Source: Antedon mediterranea
Lineage: Eukaryota; Echinodermata; Crinoidea; Comatulida; Antedonidae
Direction: 5' to 3'
Length of the DNA stretch: 60,000 bases
NCBI RefSeq assembly: GCF_964355755.1
Contig: NC_092676.1
Location: 21,932,288-21,992,287, forward strand
The translations under genes and the position numbers were made by a program. The notes under the pieces are model-generated. The model made no database searches, had not been told where the DNA came from, and was given only the letters and a program-made list of their open reading frames with translations. How positions within the stretch are numbered: position 1 is the stretch's first letter; each line of letters starts with the position of its first letter. Shown one piece after another: positions 46,669 to 57,442 of this stretch.

Positions 46669-47560
46669 CATTTATACATAAACTACATAGAATATCTATA
46701 TACATTTTTCATTAATGTGTTTTTATCCGTTTTCTTATACTCATAATTATATTATATATATTGTTCTTATGTTATATTTCAATAACTATGTTATAGTTTA
46801 TACATATGTTTATAGAAGTTCCTTTTTTGACACTTCTTCTGAAGATGGTAAGATTTTGATGTATTTGAAGGTTGGAAATAATGTAATTCAACATTCTAAA
46901 ATATCATAGATCTCAAAAAGTTAGCCTGCCACCTAAAAATCACTTTATAGCATACCGGTAAATGTAGGTGTATGTAGGCTGAAGTTATTAAACGTTAACA
47001 GAATGTGGAATTTTATCTAATTCAAAAACAGTTATCTCCGTTAAAATGATGTTATAATCAAACTAACAGGCCTACACCTAGTAAAACTAATGATTTTATA
47101 ACCAAAAATGTTTACATTTATATCATATCGAGTATGAATATTAAGGAGTTTTTATACAATGTTGGTAGGTCAATCAATGTAGAAACTACCTACAGTATAC
47201 TGTACTACCAATTGTTACATAATATTATTGCCATTTTCTAACTTATAATAACAATATTTTACCTAATAATAATAGCACATTTTTGGAATGTACAAAGTGA
47301 GTTTGTTTACAGAAAACCTGCCTTACAACGACTGCAAAGAAGAGTTTATAACATGTGAAACAAGAAATGCTAGCGTTGTGTATACACACTGGGGTAGGAG
47401 TGACTGCACTCCAGACACGTCAGACGTCGTCTATACTGGTGAGTACACTCTACCACGTATATGAAAATAAAACTTTCATGTAAAAAGGGTTTGTACAGAC
47501 TGTAGGTGTAGCTTACGAGAGGTACGGTCGTTGAGACTACCAAAAAATTGTCGCAGGGTT

Positions 47561-47578
47561 GGGGGGGGGGGGGGGGGG
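47561..47578. repeat. Poly(G) run in intron 3 of copy 3
   Basis: Eighteen consecutive G on the plus strand, i.e. a potential quadruplex and a difficult site for sequencing. A second run is at 52212-52224 in the sulfotransferase gene. Confidence 0.85.
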
Positions 47579-48160
47579 CGGTAGAAATTTATACACACAT
47601 TTATTAATAGGTTATTTTAGAAAGAAACGCAGAAGGTTTAAGATAGTATTTCTATTGTGATTTTTACGTTTTATATTTAGGATATATGGCTGGTGGAGAA
47701 TATTCACATCCTGGGGGTGGTACAAACCCATTGTGTTTACCAGAGTCGCCTGAATATAACGACGAATTGATAAGTAACGGCTATCGTCGGTCTTTGATAT
47801 ATACGGTGCTGAGTTTCATTTTGTCGATTACGCTCCGTGGGCTGATTTACATGACAAAGATCCATTATGCGCTGTGTGTCTTGCAAAAGGCCGATCAACA
47901 AGTCTGATGATTCCAGCTAAACGTACGTGCCCACAGGGATGGACCAAGGAGTACGAAGGTTTTTACTGATGGGTAGTAAACACGACCATGCAGGAGGACA
48001 TGAATATATTTGTGTCGATTTAAATCCTGAAGTTAGGCCAGGTTCTTCACAAAATCAGAATGGCTTGTTGCTCTATCCTGCCACAGGTGTTTGTGGGACT
48101 TCGTCAGCATGTCCACCCTACGTTAATGGTGCCTTACCGTGTGTTGTATGTACATGGTAA

Positions 48161-49450
48161 ATGCCTTAACGCCAGATTTCTTACATTTACTCTTTTATCA
48201 TGTTGTAATGTCGACACATTTCAATTTATTAGACCATTTTGACTATCTTCTTAAGAATACCTAAATAATTTGTTTTTAATCGTTCGTTTTAAAACTAATT
48301 TTAGTTTCATATAGACCTATATATAGTATCTGGTTAATTGTTTTTATATTTATTATCATATTTCAGGGTTTTTAGCTGTGAAAAACAACTCCATGGCTTT
48401 GTAACGTATTGCAATGATGCATACAACTATTTTGTCGATACAAATTTTAAAAAAAAATATGCATGTTGTTCCCTTATGCATTATTGCCGAACACTTCAAT
48501 AATTACGCCCTCTTAATCGTCACACACTATGAAAATTGTTATCGATGTTTACTGTTGTTTACATATGCTACAAAACATCTTCAAAACAATAATCATTGTT
48601 ATAAATAATTTAAAATGTATTGTAGAAATAAATCTTATAACAACCAACTTTAAATTAGTTCATTTTTTTTTTGGCAATATATAGATAATAACAAAAGATG
48701 TTTTTTAAAATATAGGACCTAAACCCATACTAAACCATTGCCCAAAATTATTTTTATCTACGCGAATGATGCCTTCCCGTTGGCCGCTTGACGAATGCAT
48801 GAATAAAACGCATTGTGTTCTATTAACCATGGAGCTATAAATAGCTCCATGATTTAACTATAAACATAAGTACGTATGTGATATCAAACATACTGCAGGG
48901 CTTGACTATTTTTTCTATACGTAATTTACGTCAAAGCTATTTTGCACTACCTTGTGGCTACCGTTCGAGAGATAGGCCTACCTATATTACTGAGAATGTG
49001 ATGGCTTATTATTGGGAGTGTGTAAACAAATCACTTACCGTGCTCATTCTCAGCTCTTTGATTGTATTGACCTTTTTTCCGTCGGTAATCTGACAATTTC
49101 TTCTAGTAATCTGTATATATATTTCTATATTCTCCACCGTCAAATCCGTTGCATTACTTAGCAATTGTGAATGTCCCTTTTCGGCTTAGACGACAGTCAT
49201 TTTAAAATCAAATACGTTAAGGTTGCAACAAAACAAATATCTAGATAACATCGGTAAAATTATTCACTGAACTGTATATGTTCCCCTTCTTATATAATGC
49301 TTGCGAACATGTAGTTATGATGAATCTAAACCAGAGATCTCATAACATTCAGATTATAACACGATGAATTAAAGAGGAGTGGTATTTTTTGGATGCAGTA
49401 ATATAATATGTGGTTCTAAGTAAGAAATGATAAGCTTCGTGGACGTTTCA
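48161..49450. other. Intergenic DNA after the third C4-like gene
   Basis: It contains the degenerate CGCCCTC element (48505-48540) and a perfect 24-bp palindrome around TATAAATA (48828-48851). The frame at 48878-49093 has no recognisable features. Nothing else can be supported. Confidence 0.45.
48828..48851. other. Perfect 24-bp palindrome containing TATAAATA
   Basis: CATGGAGCTAT, a two-base AA centre, then ATAGCTCCATG: 11-bp arms, perfectly complementary, with a TATA-box-like centre. Confidence 0.7.
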
Positions 49451-49454
49451 ACCA

Positions 49455-49533
49455 TATAAAAAGCCCGCCTTTAAAACGGCTTATGATCCCAGTTGTACGC
49501 GACCACTTGAATAGAAAATGGAGCAGGCCTCAG
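49455..49533 (+). promoter_or_regulatory. Candidate promoter and first coding exon of an unidentified gene
   Basis: TATAAAAAG (49455-49463) is followed 55 bp later by an ATG in a fair context (AAAATGG). A five-codon start (M-E-Q-A-S plus one base) follows, and then a good splice donor (CAG|GTATGT, exon 49518-49533). The layout resembles the TATA-to-ATG spacing of the C4-like genes. I could not find a matching second exon on the plus strand, so this may be chance. Confidence 0.22.
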
Positions 49534-50172
49534 GTATGTTGTTGACACTCGACTCATGCATATTATGACACAAAGGTGTTTTATGTCAGATGTAATGTCA
49601 GGTCATGCATGACTTCACAAAAGATCCATATCATGCACGGTGTCAATGGAATTATTATAAATGCTATATTACATTATAAATATCAACTAATTACATTGAC
49701 TTGACGCAAGTATCTAGTTATTGTTTCTTTTTCAATTTAAGAATAATAAGCCGAATCGTCTTCAAGAACATATGGTAAAATGACACCCAAGCCTAGCTTA
49801 CCACCGATTTTGTGTTATAATGTTTATACTGTATACTGTAAGGATATACAATTCTTGAAATAAAATTAAGTGCATTGTTTTCTTTTTTATTTCATCATCT
49901 GCAATGGCGGCAGACAACACAAGATAATAAATAAAAATGTTGCATCATGCATCACAAAGCAATTGACAACAGGTTGACTAAGATGAACTATAATTAGTGT
50001 AATACATAATAAATATTCTATATAATTAATTTTTCTTATTTATAAATAAGAAGTTAATATATATTTAAGCTATTATACAAATAAATATCATTGGATCATA
50101 TTTCTCTGTGTTATTTTGAATTGTCTTGCAAGTTTTTAATATACAGTATTTCGATTGCATGTTGTCCGGCGT
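49534..50172. other. Intergenic DNA and 3' flank of the sulfotransferase gene
   Basis: This is AT-rich sequence with no coding frame or clear repeat. The 3' untranslated region of the minus-strand sulfotransferase must lie at its right edge, but I cannot place a polyadenylation signal with confidence. Confidence 0.4.
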
Positions 50173-53100
50173 CTATTTAATTTCATATTTAATACGTGAC
50201 TTCATGCTGGATCCTTTCATTTGTTCGTCATAATATTTCTCGAAAATTTCGTTTTGTTCAACAGTAAATAAGTTTTTCCAATCACCAACTTTTCCTATAA
50301 AATAATTGTATAATGAATAATTAAAAACCTACATCGTTTTTACTTGAAGATTCCAACAGTATTATTATTATAAAGTCTTCTCTGTACAGACAAGTTTTCT
50401 GTGCGGGACAATATTCAGCCTAGACTTGCCCCAAGTCTGAGTGTATTTATTGTCTGTTTTATGTTCGTCCATCAAGTCGACGTTTCAGGTAGTATACGTA
50501 TGAAAGGCCATATATTCTAAAATATTTATAAGTGAAAACTCCATCTGGAACCCAGAATATTCAGCCTACCACTTGCCTATCTATTTTCTATGTGCCCTAC
50601 ATGAGGAAAACTATTTCACATTACCTTTTCTTAGAATCTTGAATGGCAACTTCTTTCTCAGTGGTTCTGGAATAGAGCCGGTTGGTAGTAGACCGTCAAA
50701 CTTTTTGTTCATTCTAGAGAAAGACGCAAGTTCTACGAGCTTATCAAGGTTTTCTCCAGAAGCTGGATGACCTAAGAAATCGGCAACTTCTTCAATAACT
50801 GCCCTTATATCCTGCAAGATGAAATACACGTGAAATAAAGACATTTTTCACATAGTAATTCACAACAGCATGCATAGTATACAAATAATGAATGATAAGG
50901 AGTTGAATGGGAAGAATATTTCATGAGATGAAAGTAAGATTGGTTTCAGACACAGGTTGAATTTTGTGGTTTAGTGTAGCGGCAATAGGTGGTGTATATT
51001 TACAACCACAGCCGGCTTGAGCTATTTTTGTTCTCGGGAAATGAGATTTGTTTGTGTTCGTACGAAAAGGTTAGAAGTCCTTTAGAACCGATTCAGTATC
51101 GCCATTAGATATCACTTGTTCAGATGTGTATAGCTTTGTTTGTACATTAGACATTAATCAAAAATGTCTAAAATACAGTCACTATCAATTAAAACAATAC
51201 CTCTTTCATGTCTTCAAATGTTGTCAAGAAGAAGTTCTTGTCGTTGCGATGTTTCCAATAATTCAAGTTGTAGTCGCACCACGATCGTCCTGGCACTGGA
51301 AAATAAATATAAATATAATAATACAATCATATTAACCAATAGTGCTCAAAGTTTAGAAATAAAGGAAGGAAGGAAGGAAGGAAGGAAGGAAAGGGAAATA
51401 GGAATAGAACAGATGTAGATGGGCTTGTAAAGCTTTGTCTACACTATCAAACTGTATGTGTCAAAAAAATGTGATGTGCCCATATATGGACATGATGATG
51501 TCATATCACTACCATATTTAAGCATAGCACTACCATATATATAGGCACATCAAACTTTTTTGACACATTAAGTTTGATAGTGTAGACAAGGCTTAATACT
51601 TACTGTCGTCTGACATAAATGACTGTAGAAAGTTTTCCCACGTATCCCATTCTTCACTGTAGCGGAAAGGTTGAGCAAAGTGATAATATGATACTGCGGA
51701 ATCTTTTGGATTTCTCATAACAAACACAACCTAAAAATACAATATTGATGATGATGTAGTGTCGGTATAAATGTCGATTAATTAATTAATAAACCAAGGC
51801 CCAAGGCAAAATATGCTATTATTATATGCTGTATTAAACCAAAAATCACAGTAGGCTTACCCAACGAAATGTCCCCTATTTGTATGGGCTGTAGTGTTTT
51901 AACATTTTATGTTAATCCTGGTGGTATAGGTTTCACGGGAAAGCACACCCTTAACATAGAACCTGAAAAGTGTCCTAACCGAAGCGTAGTAGGATTGGGG
52001 AATTCAAAGTGTGTGGTGGTAAAATTCTAAGCACAGCCTACCAGCTTTGGACGTAGAGCACCACAAATTATTTAAGCGCCACTTTCAAACAGGCCTAAAA
52101 ACATCGGGCCGGTCACTGGAGTATTATGATTATAACTTTTGTTGTTGTAGGCTTTATTTTTTGCTGTTAACGAGTTATTTAAGAGAGACCCCAACTCTTG
52201 GTAAACGGTAGGGGGGGGGGGGGGATAGACTACATAATCATACACTAATGTGTCGTTTTACCCTAAATCAATGACAGGTTAAGTAGGCCTAGATCAAAAT
52301 GTCACTGCGCCAGACTAATTAAATAATCCATATACATTTTACGTTGAGAAGGTTTTGTAAAACAGCTCACGGCTCGATCACTATAGTAGGCCTATCCTTT
52401 CCAGATATTCACAATGGTTAAAATATAATAAATAAGAAACTACCTTTGCTTTGCCTTCGAACACTTTCTTTGGGAGCATCTGTTCGTGAATATGGGTGAC
52501 AATAACACGTGGATTATCACGTGACATTTTAGCCATGTCTGCGACAGTGTTGAAGTATTCTAATGGTTTTGGGTGTATCATAAACGTCTTCTCAGCCTTT
52601 TCATAGTCTGCATCGGCTAAAACACTTTTTACAATTTCAGTCATCCAATGAGTTCCTATGGTAAACAAACAAAATGTTTAAATACTATGTGGGATGTAAA
52701 GATCTGTAATTATACTTATGCGTGATCGACTCTGTGTTCATCCTTCGCGCGTTCATGTGAACACATGATCGACGGGTTCGAAGATGTATGTAAGCCTATA
52801 TTTGACTGACAATATTTGTGCTTCTTTAGAAAGGCACTTTATTTTTGCCATTGGGAGCTTAATTATCAAAATTTTCAGCCGATATAATATATTCATTCTA
52901 TTACGATTTACATTATCTCCAAAACAAATATTAAAGTTACAGATGCGGGTTGATATCTACAAACAATTGTCGATTCTTACTACAGTATATAAACTATAGC
53001 AAAGAAATAAAAAATGCGGGCTAGAAATACTATTAAAAAAAACCAAAATTGATTTATGTGACACTACCAAGGACCTAATAGCTTACAGTATTTGTACAAA

Positions 53101-53684
53101 CTGTACGGCATAATAATCCATAAAGAAAATAAATGTGTGCCACTTCCCCATTGTTATCATGTTCAACAGCTCTCAACAAAATTACCAATAATGTCAGAAA
53201 CTGCCACATTCTGATCTCAACAGTAATAAAAAGAAAATTAAAAAAATATTCTTTTATTAAAAAAAAAACATTATTTATTAACATCATTTTGTCCCTCTCA
53301 GATAGTGGTTAACAATTCAATACAAAGGAACTTTGTTTTCTTTTTTAAAGAATGATCAGCAATTGTTTACGTGATCTAAACTGTGAATTTGACAGTACGG
53401 ACGTTTTCCAAATAACAAACAATAAAAACATTTGAATGTATAAATTCGCCTACTGATCACGAAATCATTTAGAAAAATAATAATACAACTTATTTACCTG
53501 CTTTTGAATATGTGACTACAAATACGTCGTTGTCCCTCACTTCAAACGCTCTCACATCGTCGTGCATAGCATCTCGAACCATCGGAGGATACCTCTCACC
53601 TTCAATCGTAACAAACCCTGCAAAATCCCCTTGTTTCGGCAAAAAATCGGCATTCACCGTACGCATATTATTCTTACTAGTCAT
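50173..53684 (-). CDS. Cytosolic sulfotransferase (SULT family)
   Basis: The gene has six exons on the minus strand: 53498-53684, 52444-52655, 51604-51730, 51201-51295, 50625-50811 and 50173-50294. All introns are GT/AG and the product has 309 residues, normal for the family. It transfers the sulfonate of PAPS to a hydroxyl or amine of a small molecule in the cytosol. The PAPS 5'-phosphosulfate loop is TYSKAGTHW (residues 58-66, family form TYPKSGTTW), split by intron 1. The catalytic His is His117 in VTHIHEQMLP. The 3'-phosphate site is in FVMRNPKDSAVSYYHF (Arg139, Ser147). The closing signature is RKGKVGDWKNLFT (268-280). There is no signal peptide or membrane segment, unlike Golgi sulfotransferases. 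Loop residues deviate (Pro to Ser, Ser to Ala, Thr to His), but the invariant Lys and Gly remain. The substrate cannot be read from the sequence. Confidence 0.93.
51363..51392. repeat. (GGAA)n microsatellite
   Basis: About seven GGAA units in intron 3 of the sulfotransferase gene. Confidence 0.85.
51430..51595. mobile_element. MITE abutting a splice donor of the sulfotransferase gene
   Basis: This is a ~166-bp element with long imperfect inverted ends: AGCTTTGTCTACACTATCAA at left and, at right, TTGATAGTGTAGACAAGGCT. Further in, TGTGTCAAAAA pairs with TTTTTTGACACA, and GGCACATC with GATGTGCC. It has no coding capacity. Its right end stops about 8 bases inside intron 3 from the exon 3 donor (GTAAGT at 51598-51603), so the insertion spared the splice site by a few bases. 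Confidence 0.75.
52212..52224. repeat. Poly(G) run in intron 2 of the sulfotransferase gene
   Basis: About 13 consecutive G on the plus strand. Confidence 0.85.
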
Positions 53685-56640
53685 TTTAAAATATTTTACG
53701 ATGCACCTTGGTTCTAATCAATCAAAATTAACGTTTGATCCGACTCCGTTAGATACTACTCATCGAATACACAGGTTTATTCCAAACCACTTGTTTATAA
53801 ATGTAATGCCTACCATCAATAGTTATTGAAAACTATTTTTTATAGTATGTTTAAATATTTATTAGTATGAAGCTAATGGCTGCGCATGTCTGAATTATTC
53901 ATATTATTTGGACCATTGTTTAACTTAATTCAAATATATGTAGCCTATTATATAAATATTAATAATAACAACAGCAGCCATTGTTCAATGCATGGTTGGT
54001 AGGACTACTAATAACTTAATTTATTGAACCTACCAGTATTATAGTGGAAATTGAATTAATTTAAACACAATTAAAATAAAGATTTCTTTACCCCATAACT
54101 AAAAAATAAAAGTAGTATCTTATAAACGAACTGTATTCTTTTTTTTTCTATATAATTCGTTTTTGTTCAGCATAACCAAAACTAATGACTGGGAGTATAT
54201 AATGACCAGCAGGACATACCAATGCAATCTAACAACAAGGCAGTACCCTATTGTTATAGTATGATAAGGCAATCTAACAACAGGATCAAAGGGTTTATCT
54301 GTGGCTGCGACATGATCAATTCCACGCTCCTTAACATACACCGCGCGCCGTGGAAAATATGATGTACACAGTACAGTACTGTTAGTATTTGTCGCATCTA
54401 GATATAAGAATCAAAATCTATTACAAGAGCCTATCTTGGCAAGGCGAGCTCAGTGTACTGTTGTTAGACTGCCTTGGTCATACTGAGGTAACTGGTATAG
54501 GCCTATACCCCGACGTGGAGCACGAAACCACAAAAACCGGGTACTAGACATATTTGATATTCTCATGATTTGGGGTTTATAACATCGTATAATGCCCATC
54601 TGCACGTAATGTTATTTGTCGATGAAAATTTATCAACAACAACAACAACAACAACAACAAAATGATAGATATTGTCAGCCAGAAACTGATAAATGTTAAT
54701 CTTAACAGTAGTTCCGACTTGGAGAAACACATCAGTAATAAAAAAAACAATAAATTCAAACAAAATTATCTTTTATAAAAAACACACTATTTATTGAGTA
54801 TCTGAAAACAAGTGAATAATGAATTCTGCGTACAAAAAAAAAATTACTGCCGTTGATATAACAAATTATTCTGGATGGTTACATGAAATGAAGTGTTTTA
54901 GCAAAAATGATATTAGAATGAGAAGGTCTCTTTAAATAGTGCAAGGTAAATCATAAATGGTAGGATTTAAATCCGATTCCGATGATTTTCTGCATGCAAT
55001 ACCCCAGGCATCAAAACCTGATGCAACATGATGTGTTGTGAATTGTTGGTTGGTTGATCTGATAATAATCTGATATACAATAATAAGGGGTATATTTACT
55101 AATTAAATTATACATATTGTATAATATCATGACTAAATTAAATACAATATTTTATAATGGTATGGTATGGTATATAGTAGCAGGCTATACAACTTCTCGC
55201 CATTGATTCAAGGTTTCGCATTGTTTTGTATACTGTGTTTTTTTATGAATATAAAATATAATATTGTTTTGATAATGCCTATACCTTATTTTAAACAATT
55301 TAAGATAATAATAATAATTAATACACTTGTTATACAGTACTTAAATTAAAAAAATACACATTTTAAATCGTCAACTAGTACTATGACTATTATTGTTGAT
55401 ATTCAATACATGAGTATTATAATTCAATTGAAAACGATTATAATGGTAAAGAAGGGTGTCTTTTTTCTCAACACGAAAAAATAAAATGGAATATTTAAAA
55501 AAACTTACATAATGTCGTTTTATCAATGCTCGATCTATTTTGTTGCTAATCTACATTATTTTTTTCGATAACGAATGACAAATAGTCGTATATTTATTGC
55601 CAGCTCAATTTCATAAAACCAGTCTAATAATATACACCTATAAAATATGACATACTATAATGTATTATCCCACGTAAATATTGCCCTGAAATTGTCTATC
55701 TAAAATCTTATTTTACAGTAACATCTTTAAATTACGCACGACACTGTTTGTTGTGAAAAGATTAGTAGGCCTATTGTATATCCTGTAATGATGTATGTGC
55801 CATGACAACTCAGTACAGTGGTCTACCATGACACGTTTTGTAATTATGGTACATATATGTTTCATGTATGTATCATTGACATGATCGCATCCCGGTGCCA
55901 CGTACGATACATGTGACACAGTATCAAAGAATGTGCCTATAACACGGCATAAATAATTGATACAGTACTGGGTATGTGAAATGAGAATCGGGTGCCGTGC
56001 TAGCGATGAAGGGGAATGGGAGGTGTTTCCTGAGATGCACATGATATGTCAGGTACCAACTACTGTCTGAATTACTTCTTCGTCGTACACACTTTTGTAC
56101 ATAAAGTAAAGGTGACAGGCTACGTAAAGAACTGGCTAATGTGTTTAATAAATAATATTCAATCTAGCTAAAATACATTCAATTTTTGGGGCATTTTCCC
56201 ATTTTGATTATAATATTATGATTTGAATCGAAATAAGATGGTATGGTACTTGAGGTGGAGTAGGGTGTGGGATGATTTAAGTAGGCCTATGCCGAGTTTG
56301 TGAACACATTTTATAAACTTAATTGTTGAGCTTGGTACTGAGCAGTCCTGAAAGAATCAATGTGCTTAAATTGTTGCCATGTACCTGTAAATATAATAAA
56401 ATATAGATGTTATGTATAGATAACAAATTTACTTAATAGGTTGTGTTTGTTTATAAAGCTACAGAGTGCCAATATTATTATCACAATATTTGCATATTAT
56501 TTGCATAAGCAAATAAAATATTCACTTTTCATTGCTAATTGGTCAACTTTCTATTTAGGTAGTTAGCCGTGAATACTAACTCTTATATTCTCTCAAAAGA
56601 AGTGTTTTGTGTGGTAAATATATAGAAAACAAGGCCAACA
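53685..56640. other. Intergenic DNA between the sulfotransferase and the four-TM gene
   Basis: No gene is recognised. It contains an (AAC)n microsatellite (54633-54660), a (TGGTA)n stretch (about 55158-55171), and two inverted/direct scraps of a CAATCTAACAACA word (54223, 54271 and, reversed, 54462). The 109-codon minus-strand frame at 55713-56042 has no domain, signal or splice support. Confidence 0.45.
54633..54660. repeat. (AAC)n microsatellite
   Basis: Nine consecutive AAC/CAA units. Confidence 0.85.
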
Positions 56641-56647
56641 GCCATTA

Positions 56648-57416
56648 AGTCGCGTGCTACAATGCATAGTGATACCGGACCGACAGACAGACCGACAGAC
56701 CGACAGACAGACCGACAGACCGACCGACAGACAGACAGACCGACAGACAGACAGACCGACCGACCGATATAGTGAACTATACTGACCGAAATTACTGAAC
56801 ATGTTTAAAAATGTTGAAATGTTTAAAAACATTTATATTTTTTTAATTTCACTTTTGACGTGCTCGTATAACGTAATTTCGAGTTGAAAAGTAAGTCAAG
56901 AAAACAGAAATCGGGCAAAAAGAGTGCGCAATAACATTTAACGCGCAGTGCGCGCGCAAAAATATGCGCACTCATGGCAATTTTGTAAACGCTTAAAATT
57001 TCCTGAAACGTACTCTTATTTCATCGAAAATAAATTTTGAAAATGTTAAGCGCGCGTACGCATGCGTTACATGCGCTACGCACGTAATTGTATTGCCATA
57101 TGATGATTTATGCCCTGAAATTTAGGATTACCAAATTTTATTTAATTGTGATTCATGGTTGTGAAGATATGATTACAAACGTGATTTCGTTAAATCGTGC
57201 GTAGACCGCGTAATTTTTTATTGCGCACCGTGAAAACATAACCACATCGATTCCTGGCCATAAGGAATATACTGTGAAAAATTGACCTATCTAGATTAAA
57301 CTGATATCAAGATAAGGTCAGAAGGCGATAAAACGCATAGTGATACCGGACCGACAGACCGACAGACCGACCGACCGACCGACATAGTGAACTATAGAGC
57401 CGCTTTCACGCGACTA
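56648..57416. mobile_element. Composite repeat bounded by AGTCGCGTGC and CACGCGACT with two microsatellite blocks
   Basis: The left unit starts with AGTCGCGTGC, then GCATAGTGATACCGGAC, GACC/GACA repeats (about 56679-56767) and ATAGTGAACTATA. The right unit (57325-57416) repeats GCATAGTGATACCGGAC, GACC repeats and ATAGTGAACTATAGAG, and ends CACGCGACTA. Both are the family found in introns of the C4-like genes. Between them (about 56870-57240) lies unusually CpG-rich sequence with GCGCGC words in an AT-rich genome. It may be one larger element or two units flanking unrelated DNA. Confidence 0.6.
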
Positions 57417-57442
57417 AAAACAGTAAACAAATATCGTCATAC

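Larger units (their letters stand above)
45653..48160 (+). pseudogene. Short-chain collagen C4-like gene, copy 3 (two frameshifts)
   Basis: The exon plan is the same: 45653-45715, 46532-46607, 47313-47438 and 47681-48160, with intact GT/AG sites and phases 0, 1, 1. It encodes MKIVNYITVVASSLIVLNQA, then an acidic GDDDEG segment and a Gly linker, then the C4 domain with the conserved THWGRSDC, GGGTNPLCLP, MIPAKRTCPQGW and CVVCTW stretches. Exon 4 carries two +2 insertions relative to copies 1 and 2: an extra TA in a TATATA run at about 47797-47802 and an extra TT in a T run at about 47960-47964. The first shifts the frame soon after the SLIY segment. All landmarks on either side remain, so inactivation is recent, or one or both indels are sequencing errors in short repeats. 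Copy 3 is clearly more diverged than copies 1 and 2. Confidence 0.8.

Noticed and set aside
55713-56042. A 109-codon minus-strand frame
   Set aside because: No recognisable domain, no signal peptide, no splice sites in a consistent frame. It lies in otherwise non-coding AT-rich DNA.
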